Of a stretch of 64,000 bases of DNA, positions 24,486 through 37,045 are shown piece after piece. Position 1 is the first letter of the stretch. Each line of letters begins with the position of its first letter. The stretch comes from Geminicoccaceae bacterium (GTDB lineage: Bacteria > Pseudomonadota > Alphaproteobacteria > Geminicoccales > Geminicoccaceae). The notes under the pieces are model-generated. The model did no database searches, was not told where the DNA came from, and saw only the letters and a program-made list of their open reading frames with translations. A program made the position numbers and the translations under genes. The stretch covers positions 1,991,501 through 2,055,500 of the forward strand of contig AP024683.1 of assembly GCA_025999455.1 (NCBI GenBank), read 5' to 3'.

Positions 24486-25695
24486 CCCGCCCCGCGCCGA
24501 GCCGCTCGGTGAGCCGGGCCCGGTCCTCGGGGGCGATCGCGATCAAGAGACGGACCCGATCCGGGCCGTCCCGGCGCTCCAGGACCTCGCCGTGCGCGTG
24601 CAGCCAGGCGAGCTCGGCCCCGGCCTCGACGGGGAGCTCGACCTCGACGAGCTCGTGCCGGGCCAAGAGCCGCCGCTCGATCGCCTGGAGCAGCCCCGGG
24701 ATCCCGGCACCCGTGGCCGCCGAGACGAGCCGGACCTCGGGGCGCCGGGCCGCCTCCGCCTCGAGCGCGGCGAGCTCGTCGGGGGCCAGCCGGTCGATCT
24801 TGTTCCAGACCTCGATCAGCCGCTCGGCGCGGTCCTCGGCATCGATGCCGAGCTCGTCGAGCACCCGCTCGACGTCGCGCGCCTGGGCCGGATGGTCGGG
24901 GTTCGACACGTCGCGGACGTGGAGGATCAGATCGGCGCTCTGGACCTCCTCGAGGGTGGCGCGGAAGGCCGCCACGAGCTGGGTCGGCAGATCCGAGATG
25001 AAGCCCACCGTGTCGGAGAGGATGATCGCCAGACCCGAGGGCAGGCGCACGAGGCGCATGGTCGGGTCGAGCGTGGCGAAGAGCTTGTCGACCGCCTCCA
25101 CCCCGGCGCCGGTCAAGCGGTTGAAGAGCGTGGACTTGCCGGCGTTGGTGTAGCCCACGAGGGCGACCACCCGATAAGGCACCCGCTCGCGGGCCCGGCG
25201 GTGGAGGCCGCGGGTCCGCTTGACGTTCTCGAGCTCGGCTTTGATGCGGGTGATCCGCTCGGTGATCTTGCGCCGGTCGAGCTCGAGCTGGCTCTCGCCC
25301 GGGCCGCCCAGGAAGCCGAAGCCACCGCGCTGCCGCTCGAGGTGGGTCCAGGAGCGCACCAGCCGCGAGCGCTGATAGGTCAAGGCCGCGAGCTCGACCT
25401 GCAGCACACCTTCACGGGTGCGCGCCCGGGCGCCGAAGATCTCGAGGATCAGGCCCGTGCGGTCGATGACCTTGGTCTTCCAAGCCTTTTCGAGGTTGCG
25501 CTGCTGGACCGGCGTCAAGCTCGCATCGACCACGACGAGCTCGACCGGCTCGGCTTCGATCTTGGTCTTGATCTCCTCGACCTTGCCCGAGCCCAAGAGC
25601 GTGGCCGGGGTGGGCCGGCGCAAAGGTGCCAACTCGGCGGCCACGACCTCGAGGTCGATCGCCCGGGCGAGGCCCACGGCCTCCTCGAGACGCAC
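24460..25695 (-). CDS. hflX: GTPase HflX
   Basis: A ribosome-binding GTPase. It has the N-terminal HflX domain ([24 protein letters not shown]-like [37 protein letters not shown]), the linker [18 protein letters not shown], and then the G domain with G1 [13 protein letters not shown]3 [13 protein letters not shown] and G4 NKIDRL. From the GTG at 25695 the protein is 411 residues. The same frame is open and clearly homologous for 37 more codons upstream ([13 protein letters not shown] is a family sequence) up to just after the hfq stop, but that stretch holds no ATG, GTG or TTG. The true start may be a rare codon such as ATC at 25806. It follows hfq, the usual hfq-hflX order, and overlaps ppx by 26 nt at the 3' end. 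Confidence 0.93.
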   Translation of the reverse strand: MRLEEAVGLARAIDLEVVAAELAPLRRPTPATLLGSGKVEEIKTKIEAEPVELVVVDASLTPVQQRNLEKAWKTKVIDRTGLILEIFGARARTREGVLQVELAALTYQRSRLVRSWTHLERQRGGFGFLGGPGESQLELDRRKITERITRIKAELENVKRTRGLHRRARERVPYRVVALVGYTNAGKSTLFNRLTGAGVEAVDKLFATLDPTMRLVRLPSGLAIILSDTVGFISDLPTQLVAAFRATLEEVQSADLILHVRDVSNPDHPAQARDVERVLDELGIDAEDRAERLIEVWNKIDRLAPDELAALEAEAARRPEVRLVSAATGAGIPGLLQAIERRLLARHELVEVELPVEAGAELAWLHAHGEVLERRDGPDRVRLLIAIAPEDRARLTERLGAGRVRPAATAP

Positions 25696-25810
25696 CCGCG
25701 GATCGCGGCGGTCGGCCTCGGCTGCCGGCAGGATCGGGTGGACGACGAAGGCGCGGCCACGCCCGAGAAGGGGCCGTGCGCCGCTCGACTCGACGGTACG
25801 CGTGATCGGC

Positions 25811-26068
25811 TCAGCCCTGACCGGGATGCTCTTCGGGCGGCGGCTCGTAGAGCCGGACGGCGGCCGACGGCATCACCGTGGAGACCGCGTGCTTGTAGAC
25901 GAGCTGGACGTGCCCGTCCCGGCGCAACAACAGACAAAAATTGTCGAAGGAGCCGATCACGCCCTGCAACTTCACACCGTTGATCAAAAAGATCGTCACC
26001 GGCACCTTGTTCTTGCGGACGTGGTTGAGGAACACGTCCTGGAGGTTCTGTTGTTTCTCGGCTGGCAT
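25811..26068 (-). CDS. hfq: RNA chaperone Hfq
   Basis: The 85-residue protein forms the hexameric Sm-like ring that pairs small RNAs with mRNAs. The Sm1 part includes [20 protein letters not shown] and [17 protein letters not shown]. The Sm2 signature is [11 protein letters not shown], with the KH dipeptide that forms the proximal poly-U site. A short acidic/Pro tail follows. A GAAGGAAA ribosome-binding site precedes the ATG. hflX lies directly downstream on the same strand. The 204-nt gap upstream should contain the promoter; no clear core elements were recognised there. Confidence 0.98.
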   Translation of the reverse strand: MPAEKQQNLQDVFLNHVRKNKVPVTIFLINGVKLQGVIGSFDNFCLLLRRDGHVQLVYKHAVSTVMPSAAVRLYEPPPEEHPGQG

Positions 26069-26272
26069 TCGCCGGTTTCCTTCTCGGCACGCCGTCGGGC
26101 GTGTCAGGGCTCACCGACCTCCGCGAGCGAGCCGCCGCGCACACGCCCAACGGCGGACCTCACGGACGTCACCCGCTGATGGCTATGGCCCGTTCGCTGA
26201 TAACCAACGGGGCGCAGGCGAGCAAGCGGCATTTTCTACAACCGACGGGTTCTGTCGCGCCGGTGCCGCAGC

Positions 26273-27139
26273 TCAGCCGGTGACCGCCGCCGCGAGGCCA
26301 CAACGGCCGGCGTAGCGCGCGGCGAGGCGGCGGGTCGTCTCGCCCGGCCGGCCGTTGGCGACCGGCCGCCCGTCGATCTCGGTGACCGGCAGGACGAGCG
26401 AGGTCGTGCTCGTGAGGAAGGCTTCGCGCGCCGCACGGACCTCCTCGAGGGTGAAGGGTCGCTCGGCCACGGCGATCCCCTCCGCACGGGCGAGCTCCAG
26501 GACCACGTCGCGGGTCACCCCGCCCAGGATCGCGGGCCCGAGCGGATGGGTGCGCAGCACCCCCTCGCGGTCGACGATCCAGGCGTTCGAGCTCGCCCCC
26601 TCGGTCACGACCCCGTCCGGGTCGACGAGCCAGGCCTCGCGACAGCCGGCGGCGGCCGCCCTCTGCTTGGCGAGGACGTTGGGCAGGAGCGCGATCGACT
26701 TGATGTCGCAGCGCGCCCAACGCTCGTCCGGAAGGGTGAGGACGCGCACACCCTCGCGCTGCTCGCTCGGGGTGGGGAAGCGCGCCGGGCGGACGGTCAC
26801 GACGAGGTTCGGCTCGAGCCCGTCCGCCCAGACGTGGTTGCGCGGGGCGGTGCCGCGGCTCACTTGGAGGTAGAGGACGGCCTCGGCGAGCCGGTTGCGG
26901 CGCAAGAGCTCCTCGAGGAGGAGCACGAGCGCGGCGCGGCTCGTGGGCGGTGGGCAATCGATCGCGGCGAGCGAGCGCTCCAGCCGGTCGAGATGGCGGT
27001 CGAGGTCGAGCAGCCGACCACCCACCGCCTTGATCACTTCGTAGACACCGTGGGCGAACTGCAAGCCGCGATCCTCGATCGCGATCGCGGGTGTGGAGAT
27101 CGGCACGAACCGGCCGTCGACATAGGCGATACGGGCCAT
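26273..27139 (-). CDS. dat: D-amino-acid aminotransferase (class IV PLP enzyme)
   Basis: A 288-residue fold-type IV PLP enzyme. The D-amino-acid transaminase pattern is AYVDGRFVPISTPAIAIEDRG at the start, then LQFAHGVYEVIKAVGGRL, and LYLQVSRGTAPRNH. The PLP Lys is in CDIKSIALLPNVLAK, and the Glu-Gly-Ala-Ser-Ser-Asn segment TEGASSNAWIVD follows. It would exchange D-alanine and D-glutamate, feeding peptidoglycan, although branched-chain or 4-amino-4-deoxychorismate lyase relatives look similar. The ribosome-binding region is weak (a GGGAG about 12 nt before the ATG). It lies 19 nt after trkA on the same strand, a usual alphaproteobacterial linkage. Confidence 0.88.
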   Translation of the reverse strand: MARIAYVDGRFVPISTPAIAIEDRGLQFAHGVYEVIKAVGGRLLDLDRHLDRLERSLAAIDCPPPTSRAALVLLLEELLRRNRLAEAVLYLQVSRGTAPRNHVWADGLEPNLVVTVRPARFPTPSEQREGVRVLTLPDERWARCDIKSIALLPNVLAKQRAAAAGCREAWLVDPDGVVTEGASSNAWIVDREGVLRTHPLGPAILGGVTRDVVLELARAEGIAVAERPFTLEEVRAAREAFLTSTTSLVLPVTEIDGRPVANGRPGETTRRLAARYAGRCGLAAAVTG

Positions 27140-27158
27140 GGCGGCTCCCGGACGGGTC

Positions 27159-28532
27159 TCAGAAATAGTCGAGGCGGACGGCGAAGAGCTGCTCGACGCG
27201 CTTCACCGTATCGGCACGGGCGGCGATGACCACCCGATCACCGGCACGCACCACCGTGTCGCCGCGCGGGGTGATGACCCGGTTGCCGCGCACCATCGCG
27301 CCGAGCACGAGGCCCGGGGCTTTGAGTTCGCGCAAAGGCTGGCCCACGATCGGCGAGGTCTCGAGCGCTTCCGCCTCGAACACCTCGGCGGCACCGTCGC
27401 GGATCGTGTGGACCGCGCGGATCCGGCCGCGACGGATGTGGCCGAGGATGCTCGAGACGGTCGTGTCGCGCGGGTTGATCGTGACGTCGATGCCGATGTC
27501 GGCGGTCAAGATCTCGTAATCGGCGCGGGTGACGAGGGCGAGGGCGCGCGGGCAGCCGAGCCGCTTGGCGAGGAGCGAAGCGAGGATGTTGATGTCGTCG
27601 TCGTTGGTCACGGCGACGATCGCACCGGCGCCGTCGACCCCGGCTTCGAGCAGCGTGTCGCGCGAGCGGCCGTCACCGCCCAACACGACCGTCCGGTGCA
27701 GCCGCTGGGCCACGAGATCGGCCCGGGCCGGATTGGCTTCGACGAGCTTGCAGGCGAGCTCGGGGTGCTGGGCCTCCAGGATCTCGGCGAGCCGCAGCCC
27801 GATGTTGCCACCGCCCACGACGACGAGCCGCGAGGGCCCGGGCTCGACCTGGCCGAACACCGGCAGGGCGCGCGCGAGCTGCGCGGTCTCGCAGACGACG
27901 AAGACCTCGTCGCCCGCGAGGATCCGATCGTCGCCGCCCGGCACGAAGAAGCGCTCGCCGCGGACGATGCCCACACAGACGACGTGGAGGTCCGGGAAGA
28001 GGGCGGTGAGCTCGCGCAAGGGCGTGTCGATCACGGAGGCGGTCTCGTCGATCCGCAGCGAGACGAGCCGCACGAGATCGTCGGCGAAGGGGACGACCGT
28101 GAGCGCCCCCGGGATCGCGAGGCGGAGCGCGATCGCCCGGGCGACCTCGCGCTCGGGCGAGATCACGACGTCGACCGGGATGTGCTCGCGGCGGAAGAGG
28201 TCGGCGTAGCGCTCGTCGAGATAGTCCTGCTCGCGGATCCGGGCGATCCGGGTCGGCACGTTGAAGAGCGAATGGGCGACCTGGCAGGCGACGATGTTGA
28301 CCTCGTCGACGTGGGTGACGGCGACGAGGAGGTCGGCATCGGCGGCGCCCGCCCGCTCTAGGGTGGAGGGCAAGGCGGCGTGGCCCACGACCGCCTGGAT
28401 GTCGAGCGCGTCGCCGATCCGCTGGGCGAGCTCGGGGTTCTGGTCGATGACCGTGACGTCGTTGCCGACCTTCGAGAGGTAGCGGGCGATGGCGCTACCG
28501 ACCTGGCCGGCGCCGGCGACGATCACGTGCAC
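27159..28532 (-). CDS. trkA: Trk potassium uptake regulatory protein TrkA
   Basis: The 457-residue cytoplasmic NAD(H)-binding subunit of the Trk K+ uptake system. It is a tandem of two RCK-N plus RCK-C units. The first Rossmann motif is VIVAGAGQVGSAIARYL at residue 3; the second is LVVVGGGNIGLRLAEIL near residue 235. C-terminal ligand domains are around 145-220 and 375-457. The membrane subunit TrkH is not in the window. It sits directly downstream of ntrX (28 nt), the conserved alphaproteobacterial ntrX-trkA order, so it is probably in the ntr transcript. Confidence 0.96.
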   Translation of the reverse strand: MHVIVAGAGQVGSAIARYLSKVGNDVTVIDQNPELAQRIGDALDIQAVVGHAALPSTLERAGAADADLLVAVTHVDEVNIVACQVAHSLFNVPTRIARIREQDYLDERYADLFRREHIPVDVVISPEREVARAIALRLAIPGALTVVPFADDLVRLVSLRIDETASVIDTPLRELTALFPDLHVVCVGIVRGERFFVPGGDDRILAGDEVFVVCETAQLARALPVFGQVEPGPSRLVVVGGGNIGLRLAEILEAQHPELACKLVEANPARADLVAQRLHRTVVLGGDGRSRDTLLEAGVDGAGAIVAVTNDDDINILASLLAKRLGCPRALALVTRADYEILTADIGIDVTINPRDTTVSSILGHIRRGRIRAVHTIRDGAAEVFEAEALETSPIVGQPLRELKAPGLVLGAMVRGNRVITPRGDTVVRAGDRVVIAARADTVKRVEQLFAVRLDYF

Positions 28533-28560
28533 GGGGGCGGGCTCCGCGCGGCCGAGCCGC

Positions 28561-29949
<1,389 letters not shown>

Positions 29950-30019
29950 GCGATCGTCCCGGCCGGCCACGTCCCGTCCCGGGCGCGGCCGCTCGTCCCC
30001 GGCATCGACGGCGCGGGCT

Positions 30020-32257
30020 TCATGCTGCGGTGCGGATGGGGAAGGCGAGCCGCACGAGCGCGCCTCCCTCGCTGCCGTCGGCCAGCTCCACCCGACCGCT
30101 GTGTTCCTCCATGATCTTCCGGACGATGGCAAGCCCCAAGCCGGTGCCCTTGGCCCGGGTCGTGGCGTAGGGCTCCAACAACCGGTGCCGATCGCCGGGT
30201 GGGAAGCCCGGCCCGTTGTCCTCGACCTCGAGCTGGATCTCCCGCCCGAGCCGGCGGCCGCGCACGGTGATCCGCGGCGCCGCCGGGCGGCGATCCGCGC
30301 CGGCCTCGACGAGCGCATCGATCGCGTTCTGCAAGAGATTGGTCAAGACTTGGTTGATCTTCTCGGCGTCGCAGTCGAGCCGGAGCAGGTCGCCCTCGGG
30401 GAGCTCGGCCGTGATCGCGATCTGCGGGTGCGCGGTCTGCTGGAGGAGGACCGCGCGGCGGACGAGCTCGGCGAGCGATTCCGGACGCATGATCGGCGCC
30501 GGCATCCGGGCGAAGGCGGAGAATTCCGAGACGAGCCTGCCGATCGTGTCGACCTGGTGGACGATCGTCGCGATCGCCCGGCCGAAGCCCTCCCGCTCGG
30601 CGGGCTCGATCTGGGCGGCGAAGCGGCGGCCGAGCCGCTCGGCGGAGAGCCGGATCGGTGTCAAGGGGTTCTTGATCTCGTGGGCGATCCGCCGCGCCAC
30701 TTCCGCCCAGGCCGCCTGCCGCTGCGCGGCGATGAGCTCGGTGACGTCGTCGAAGGTCAAGACGAAGCCCGCGATCGCCGTCTTCTCCCGCTGCGCCGCC
30801 AAGCGGACGAGGAGCGTGCGCCGGCGGCCGCGGCGGTCGACCGCGAGCTCTTGCTGCACGGGCTCCTCGCCGTCGACGAGCAGCCGGTCGAAGAGCGGGC
30901 CGGCCTCGGGCAGGAGGGTGTCGAGCGGCCGCCCCACGAGCTCCTCCTCGGGGACGCCCAAGAGGCCCGCAGCCGAGGGGTTGACGAGGCGGATCCGGCG
31001 GTCGGCGTCGAGCCCGATGACCCCGGCCGTGACGCCGCCCAGGACCGCCTCGATGAAGCGGCGCCGATCGTCGAGCTCGCGGTTGGCGCGCACGAGCGCC
31101 CGCCTTTGCGCGTCGAGCTGGCTCGTCATCCGGTTGAAGGCGCGAGCGAGCGAGCCGATCTCGTCGTCCTCGGCCTCCTCCTCCGGCACCCGCACGACGA
31201 GATCGCCCGCCCGGACCCGCTCGGCCGCCTCGATGAGCCGGCCCAAGGGCCCGGCGAGCCGATCGGCGAAGCCGATCCCGAGCCAGACCGCGGCCATGAG
31301 CAAGAGCAGCGCCACGGTCATGAAGATGAGCGCGGAGGTGATCTGGATGCCGGAGCGCTCGGTCTCGATGAGGCGATAGTCGCTCACGACCTTCTGGGTG
31401 CGCTCCATGTAGGCGAGCACCTTGGGGTCGACGAGCCGGCCGACGAAGAGATAGGCGTCGCCGAACCCGTCGAGGCGGACGAGCGCCCGCACCCGGTCGT
31501 CGCTGTCGCCGGTCAAGGTCACGAGCTCGCCGCGGGCGGCACGCGCCATGGCGTCTTCGGGCACGCCTTCGAAGCCGAGCGCCAGGCCGAGGCCGGCGGC
31601 TGCGAGCACGCGGCCCGAGCCGTCGAACACGACCGCTTCGGAGAGCGCCCGCACGGCCGCTTGCGCACTCACGAGCTGGCGGAAGGCGAGCGGCTGGTCG
31701 AGCAGCGCCGGCCCCTCGCGGTTGAGGTCGGCGGCCATCGCGAGCGCATCCGCGCGGATCACCTCGCGATGCTCGGCGAGATAGGCCTCGGCGACCGCGA
31801 GCGAATTGTCGAGCGCGGTCCGGACCCGGGTCGAGAACCAGGATTCGAGCCCCGAGCTCAAGAAGACGACGCTGAAGATCGCGACCAGGATCGCCGGGGT
31901 CACGGCGACGAGCGAGAAGAGCCCGACGAGGCGGGTGTGGAGGCGCGATCCCGCCCCGCCGCGCCGCCGCTCGAGGAACAACGCCACGAGCCGGCGGGCG
32001 ACCACCACGCCCAGGAGGAGGAGGAGGACGAGGTCGAGATTGAGGAGGAGGATGACGGTCGGGACGCTCGCCTCGAACGGCCCGAGGCCGCTGATCGCGA
32101 CGTATGTGGCGACCGAGGAGAGGAGGGCGCCGGCCACGAGGAGGAGCGCGAGGCGGCGTTCAACCTCCGCGCGTTCGACGAACGCGCGCAACCTCGCCCG
32201 CAGCTCGGCGAGGACCCCACTCGCTGTCGGCCGCGTGCGGCCCCGTGTCTCGATCAC
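30020..32257 (-). CDS. ntrY: Sensor histidine kinase NtrY
   Basis: A 745-residue membrane histidine kinase. Three or four transmembrane helices lie in the first 130 residues, followed by a periplasmic sensor region and another helix near 295 (ALIFMTVALLLLMAAVWLGI). A HAMP domain comes next (about 315-370), then a PAS domain (about 385-490), the H-box RIAHEIKNPLTPIRLSAERL, and the ATP-binding N, G1 and G2 boxes (LLQNAIDAL, VEDNGPGFP, GTGLGLAIVRKI). It phosphorylates NtrX in nitrogen and redox control. It lies 70 nt upstream of ntrX and 7 nt after ntrC on the same strand, so the four ntr genes read as one operon. Confidence 0.96.
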   Translation of the reverse strand: MIETRGRTRPTASGVLAELRARLRAFVERAEVERRLALLLVAGALLSSVATYVAISGLGPFEASVPTVILLLNLDLVLLLLLGVVVARRLVALFLERRRGGAGSRLHTRLVGLFSLVAVTPAILVAIFSVVFLSSGLESWFSTRVRTALDNSLAVAEAYLAEHREVIRADALAMAADLNREGPALLDQPLAFRQLVSAQAAVRALSEAVVFDGSGRVLAAAGLGLALGFEGVPEDAMARAARGELVTLTGDSDDRVRALVRLDGFGDAYLFVGRLVDPKVLAYMERTQKVVSDYRLIETERSGIQITSALIFMTVALLLLMAAVWLGIGFADRLAGPLGRLIEAAERVRAGDLVVRVPEEEAEDDEIGSLARAFNRMTSQLDAQRRALVRANRELDDRRRFIEAVLGGVTAGVIGLDADRRIRLVNPSAAGLLGVPEEELVGRPLDTLLPEAGPLFDRLLVDGEEPVQQELAVDRRGRRRTLLVRLAAQREKTAIAGFVLTFDDVTELIAAQRQAAWAEVARRIAHEIKNPLTPIRLSAERLGRRFAAQIEPAEREGFGRAIATIVHQVDTIGRLVSEFSAFARMPAPIMRPESLAELVRRAVLLQQTAHPQIAITAELPEGDLLRLDCDAEKINQVLTNLLQNAIDALVEAGADRRPAAPRITVRGRRLGREIQLEVEDNGPGFPPGDRHRLLEPYATTRAKGTGLGLAIVRKIMEEHSGRVELADGSEGGALVRLAFPIRTAA

Positions 32258-32264
32258 ACCCGCG

Positions 32265-33706
<1,442 letters not shown>

Positions 33707-33710
<4 letters not shown>

Positions 33711-34843
33711 GCTTCGGCCTCCGCCTCGGCGCGCCGCGGCCGCAGGGCCGCCGGCAGACGCACCCGCGCGATCGTCCCGGGATCGCCGCGCTCGAGGCTC
33801 ACGACACCGCCGTGGTCGGCCACGACCTTGGCGACGAGGGCGAGGCCGAGGCCCTTGCCCTTGGGCTTGGTCGTGACGAACGGCTCGAAGAGATGCTCTT
33901 CGAGGTCGGGCGGCACGCCCGGGCCGTTGTCCTTGACCTCGACGACGATCGGCAGCTCCTGCGCGGTCCGGGCGTGCGGCACGGCGAGCCGCACCCCGTG
34001 CCGGTAATGGGTCGAAAGGGTGATCGTGCCGCCCTCGGCCGGGACCGCTTCGGCGGCGTTCTTGACCAGGTTCAAGAAGGCCTGGATCAGCCGGTCGCGG
34101 TCGCCTTCGACTTCGGGCAGCGAGGGGTCGTAGAGCTCGACGAAGCGGACGTGGCGGGCGAAGCCGCTCTCGGCGAGCCGGCGGACGTGCTCCAGGACCT
34201 GGTGGATGTTGACCGGCCGCCGTTCGATCGGCGCGCCGTCGCCGAACGCCTCCATCCGCTCGACGAGCTTCACGATCCGATCGGTCTCTTCGCAGATGAG
34301 GGCCAAGAGCGCCTTGTCCTCGCCCGAGACCGCGGGCTCGAGGAGCTGGGCCGCGCCGCGGATGCCGGAGAGCGGGTTCTTGACCTCGTGGGCGAGGGTG
34401 GCGGCGAGGCCGGCGATCGACCGGGCCGAGCCGCGCTGGGCGCGGCGCGCGTCGATCCGGTGGGCGACCGAGCAGGGGTGGAGGAGGAGCAGAAGGAAAC
34501 CGGGACGTTCGACGATCGGCGCCAAATGGCAATCCACCGTCACCACCTCCCCGCGCGCCAGAGCCAGCTCCATGCCGTAATCGGAGAGCGACCCGGCCCC
34601 GCTTTGCACGTGGCGTGCCAGATCGACGAGACGGGCATGGGGTGCCAGGAGATCGGCGAGCGGGCGGCCGAGCAGCACGCGGGCACTCGCCGAGAGCAGG
34701 GCTTCCGCCGCCGGGTTGACCGCGCGGATGCACAACTCCGGGTCGAGAGCGACGAGCGGGCTCGGCAGGTTGGCGAGCAGGAGGTCGGGCGGGCAGGCGG
34801 GCTCGCTCGGGTACGGGGCGGAGTGCTCGACGGGACCATCCAT
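33707..34843 (-). CDS. ntrB: Nitrogen regulation sensor kinase NtrB
   Basis: A 378-residue soluble histidine kinase/phosphatase that controls NtrC in response to PII. An N-terminal PAS domain (about 30-130) precedes the H-box [20 protein letters not shown]. The ATP-binding boxes are [33 protein letters not shown] and [12 protein letters not shown]. The ATG at 34843 has an AGGA nine bases upstream. A frame extension of 14 codons exists but is not conserved. In many alphaproteobacteria dusB precedes ntrB; here the upstream neighbour is divergent ispDF. Confidence 0.95.
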
Positions 34844-35000
34844 CTGCACAAATCCTGTGCAGCCTCGTGCCGGTGCACACGGCAAGGGCAGACCTAGCCC
34901 GGACCTCCCGCCGCTTCAAGCCCGGCCGCGACGGCCCCGCGCCTTGGCAGCGCCCGAGCCTGCGCATTAGGTTCGCACCGAGCCGGGGAGGGCGAGCCTC

Positions 35001-36155
35001 GTGCGCTGCGTGGCACTCGTGGTGGCGGCCGGGCAGGGGATCCGCATGGGTGGCGAGATCCCCAAGCAATATCGGCCGCTCGGCGGGCGACCCGTACTGC
35101 GCTGGTCGCTCGACCTCTTCACCTGCCATCCGGCGATCGATGCCGTCCGCGTCGTGATCGCCGAGGGCCATCGGCCGCTCTACGAGGAGGCCGCGGCCGG
35201 GCTTGCGCTCCTCTCTCCCGTGACCGGCGGGGCGACCCGCCAGGCCTCCGTCCGGGCCGGCCTCGAGAGCCTCGCCGGGGACCCGCCGGACCTCGTGCTG
35301 ATCCACGATGCGGCCCGGCCCTTCCTCTCCTCGGCCCTGGTCGACCGGGTGCGGGCCGCCCTCGACCACCACCCGGCCGTGCTGCCGGCCGTGCCGGTCG
35401 TCGACAGTCTGCGCCGGACCCGCGGCGAGCGCGTGCTCGAGGACGTCGAACGCGCCGATCTCGTGCGCATCCAGACCCCGCAGGGCTTCGTCTTCGGCGC
35501 CATCCTGGATGCCCACCGCTCGGCGCCGCCGCTGGGCTTCGGCGACGACGGCGCCGTCGCCGCCTGGGCCGGTCTGCCGGTCGTCCACGTGCCGGGCGAG
35601 GAGGACAATGTGAAGCTCACGCTACCCGAGGATTTCGCCACGGCCGAGCGCCGGCTGATCGCCGCCGCGCCGCGCCGGACCGGCCAGGGGATCGACGTCC
35701 ACCGCCTGGTTCCCGGCCGCAGGCTCGTGCTCGGCGGGGTCGAGATCCCTTTCGAGCTCGGCCTCGAGGGGCATTCGGACGCCGACGTCGTCCTGCACGC
35801 GCTCACCGACGCGATCTTGGGCGCGATCGGCGCCGACGACATCGGGACCTGGTTCCCGAACCACGACCCGCGCTGGAAGGATGCCCCCTCGGCCGTCTTC
35901 CTGCGCCACGCGCTCGAGCTCCTGGCCGAACGGGGCGGGGTGCTCGAGCACGCCGACGTCACGATCCTGGCCGAACGGCCCAAGATCGCCCCGCACCGGG
36001 CGGCGATGCGCGCGAGCCTCGCCCGGCTCCTCGAGCTTCCGGAAGCGGCGATCGGCCTCAAGGCCGGGACCTGCGAGGGGCTCGGCGCGATCGGCCGGGG
36101 CGAGGGGATCGCCGCCACGGCACTCGTCACCTGCCGCTTCCGGAACCCGGGCTGA
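35001..36155 (+). CDS. ispDF: Bifunctional IspD/IspF isoprenoid biosynthesis enzyme
   Basis: A 384-residue fusion catalysing two steps of the MEP pathway. Residues 1-220 are IspD (2-C-methyl-D-erythritol 4-phosphate cytidylyltransferase) with [28 protein letters not shown] and [10 protein letters not shown]. Residues about 228-384 are IspF (MECDP synthase) with the zinc-binding [37 protein letters not shown] and the late [17 protein letters not shown]. The fusion is typical of alphaproteobacteria. It starts at a GTG with GGGGAGGG upstream. The stop overlaps the pncC start (TGATG). Confidence 0.96.
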   Translation: MRCVALVVAAGQGIRMGGEIPKQYRPLGGRPVLRWSLDLFTCHPAIDAVRVVIAEGHRPLYEEAAAGLALLSPVTGGATRQASVRAGLESLAGDPPDLVLIHDAARPFLSSALVDRVRAALDHHPAVLPAVPVVDSLRRTRGERVLEDVERADLVRIQTPQGFVFGAILDAHRSAPPLGFGDDGAVAAWAGLPVVHVPGEEDNVKLTLPEDFATAERRLIAAAPRRTGQGIDVHRLVPGRRLVLGGVEIPFELGLEGHSDADVVLHALTDAILGAIGADDIGTWFPNHDPRWKDAPSAVFLRHALELLAERGGVLEHADVTILAERPKIAPHRAAMRASLARLLELPEAAIGLKAGTCEGLGAIGRGEGIAATALVTCRFRNPG

Positions 36156-36676
36156 TGTTCCCCGACTCGTGCCTCGCCGCCGCCCGCCGGCTGCTCGATG
36201 CCTGTGCGGCGCGCGGGCTCACCCTCGCCACCGCCGAGAGCTGCACGGCCGGGTTGGTCGCGGCCTGCCTCACCGAACATCCCGGCAGCTCGGCGGTCGT
36301 CGACCGCGGCTGGATCGTCTACGACAACGAAGCCAAGCGCGAGCTCTTGGGCGTGCGCGCGGAGACCTTGGCGCGGTTCGGCGCGGTGAGCGAGCGCTGC
36401 GCCCGCGAGCTCGCCCTGGGCGCCCTCGAGCGGTCGCGCTGCGGCCTCGCGCTCGCCGTGACCGGGATCGCCGGACCCGGCGGTGGCACGGCCGAGAAGC
36501 CCGTCGGCCTCGTCCATCTCGCGGCGGCCCGGCGCGACGGGCTCGTGCTCCACCGCCGCTGCCTCTTTCCCGGCGACCGGCGTGCGGTCCGGCTCGCTTC
36601 CGTCGAAGCCGTGCTCGAGCTCGGCCTCGCCGTACTCGAGGCCGGCCCGGCCGGGCCGGAAGCGAGCCTCGCCTGA
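36155..36676 (+). CDS. pncC: Nicotinamide-nucleotide amidase (CinA C-terminal family)
   Basis: A 173-residue stand-alone CinA C-terminal domain. The family catalyses deamidation of nicotinamide mononucleotide to nicotinic acid mononucleotide in NAD recycling. The catalytic Ser/Lys/Tyr region is visible: LATAESCTAGLVAACLTEH, VVDRGWIVYDNEAKRELLG, and GIAGPGGGTAEKPVGLVH. The start overlaps the ispDF stop, and ispDF-cinA is a usual alphaproteobacterial pair. Confidence 0.93.
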   Translation: MFPDSCLAAARRLLDACAARGLTLATAESCTAGLVAACLTEHPGSSAVVDRGWIVYDNEAKRELLGVRAETLARFGAVSERCARELALGALERSRCGLALAVTGIAGPGGGTAEKPVGLVHLAAARRDGLVLHRRCLFPGDRRAVRLASVEAVLELGLAVLEAGPAGPEASLA

Positions 36677-36802
36677 ACGGTTCGACGCACCCGGGTGAGC
36701 TCCCGGCGCTTCGGCGGCCGGCGCGCAACCCGGCCTTCACCCTCGCGCCGCAGGCTCCGGCCCGAGCGCGGATCGCCGCCGCGCCCGTCCGGAGCGAGCC
36801 CG
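36677..36802. other. Non-coding spacer after pncC
   Basis: Together with the weakly supported small frame at 36803-37045, this makes a stretch of about 350 nt between pncC and the cytochrome P460 gene. I see no RNA gene, no T-tract terminator and no convincing conserved protein in it. The sequence is very GC-rich with many short inverted repeats, so open frames arise easily by chance. Confidence 0.5.
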
Positions 36803-37045
36803 ATGGCCTATCGATCTTCCGCCGGCTGGTTCTGGCCGGACTTGGCACCGGTTCCCGCAGCACTCGAACGGGTGCCGGCGAGCCCCCCGCCCGGGAGCAC
36901 GAGCGAGCCCACGACGCCCGCACGGGCCGATCCCCGGGCCCGACCGGTCGCCCCGCCCGCGGGGCGGGCGCGCCGCGAAGGTCCGAAGGCCGAGCCGGCC
37001 TTCGCCGACCGCGCGCTCCGCCCGTTCACTCGCGCAGGCGGCTGA
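36803..37045 (+). CDS. Possible small hypothetical protein (80 aa)
   Basis: An ATG at 36803 behind GGAG opens an 80-codon frame starting MAYRSSAGWFWPDLAPV and continuing as Pro/Ala/Arg-rich low-complexity sequence. About 80 percent of third positions are G or C, a little below neighbouring genes. It overlaps the 3' end of the convergent cytochrome P460 gene by 20 nt. The aromatic N-terminus is more protein-like than the tail. I recognise no family, and it may be a chance frame. Confidence 0.25.
   Translation: MAYRSSAGWFWPDLAPVPAALERVPASPPPGSTSEPTTPARADPRARPVAPPAGRARREGPKAEPAFADRALRPFTRAGG

Noticed and set aside
29950-30318. An N-terminal extension of ntrX into ntrY
   Set aside because: The receiver domain begins exactly at the ATG at 29949; upstream codons are ntrY in another frame.
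33711-35588. A 1107-codon minus-strand frame that would extend ntrC far upstream
   Set aside because: The extension runs antisense to ispDF and out of frame through ntrB; NtrC starts properly at the GTG at 33710.
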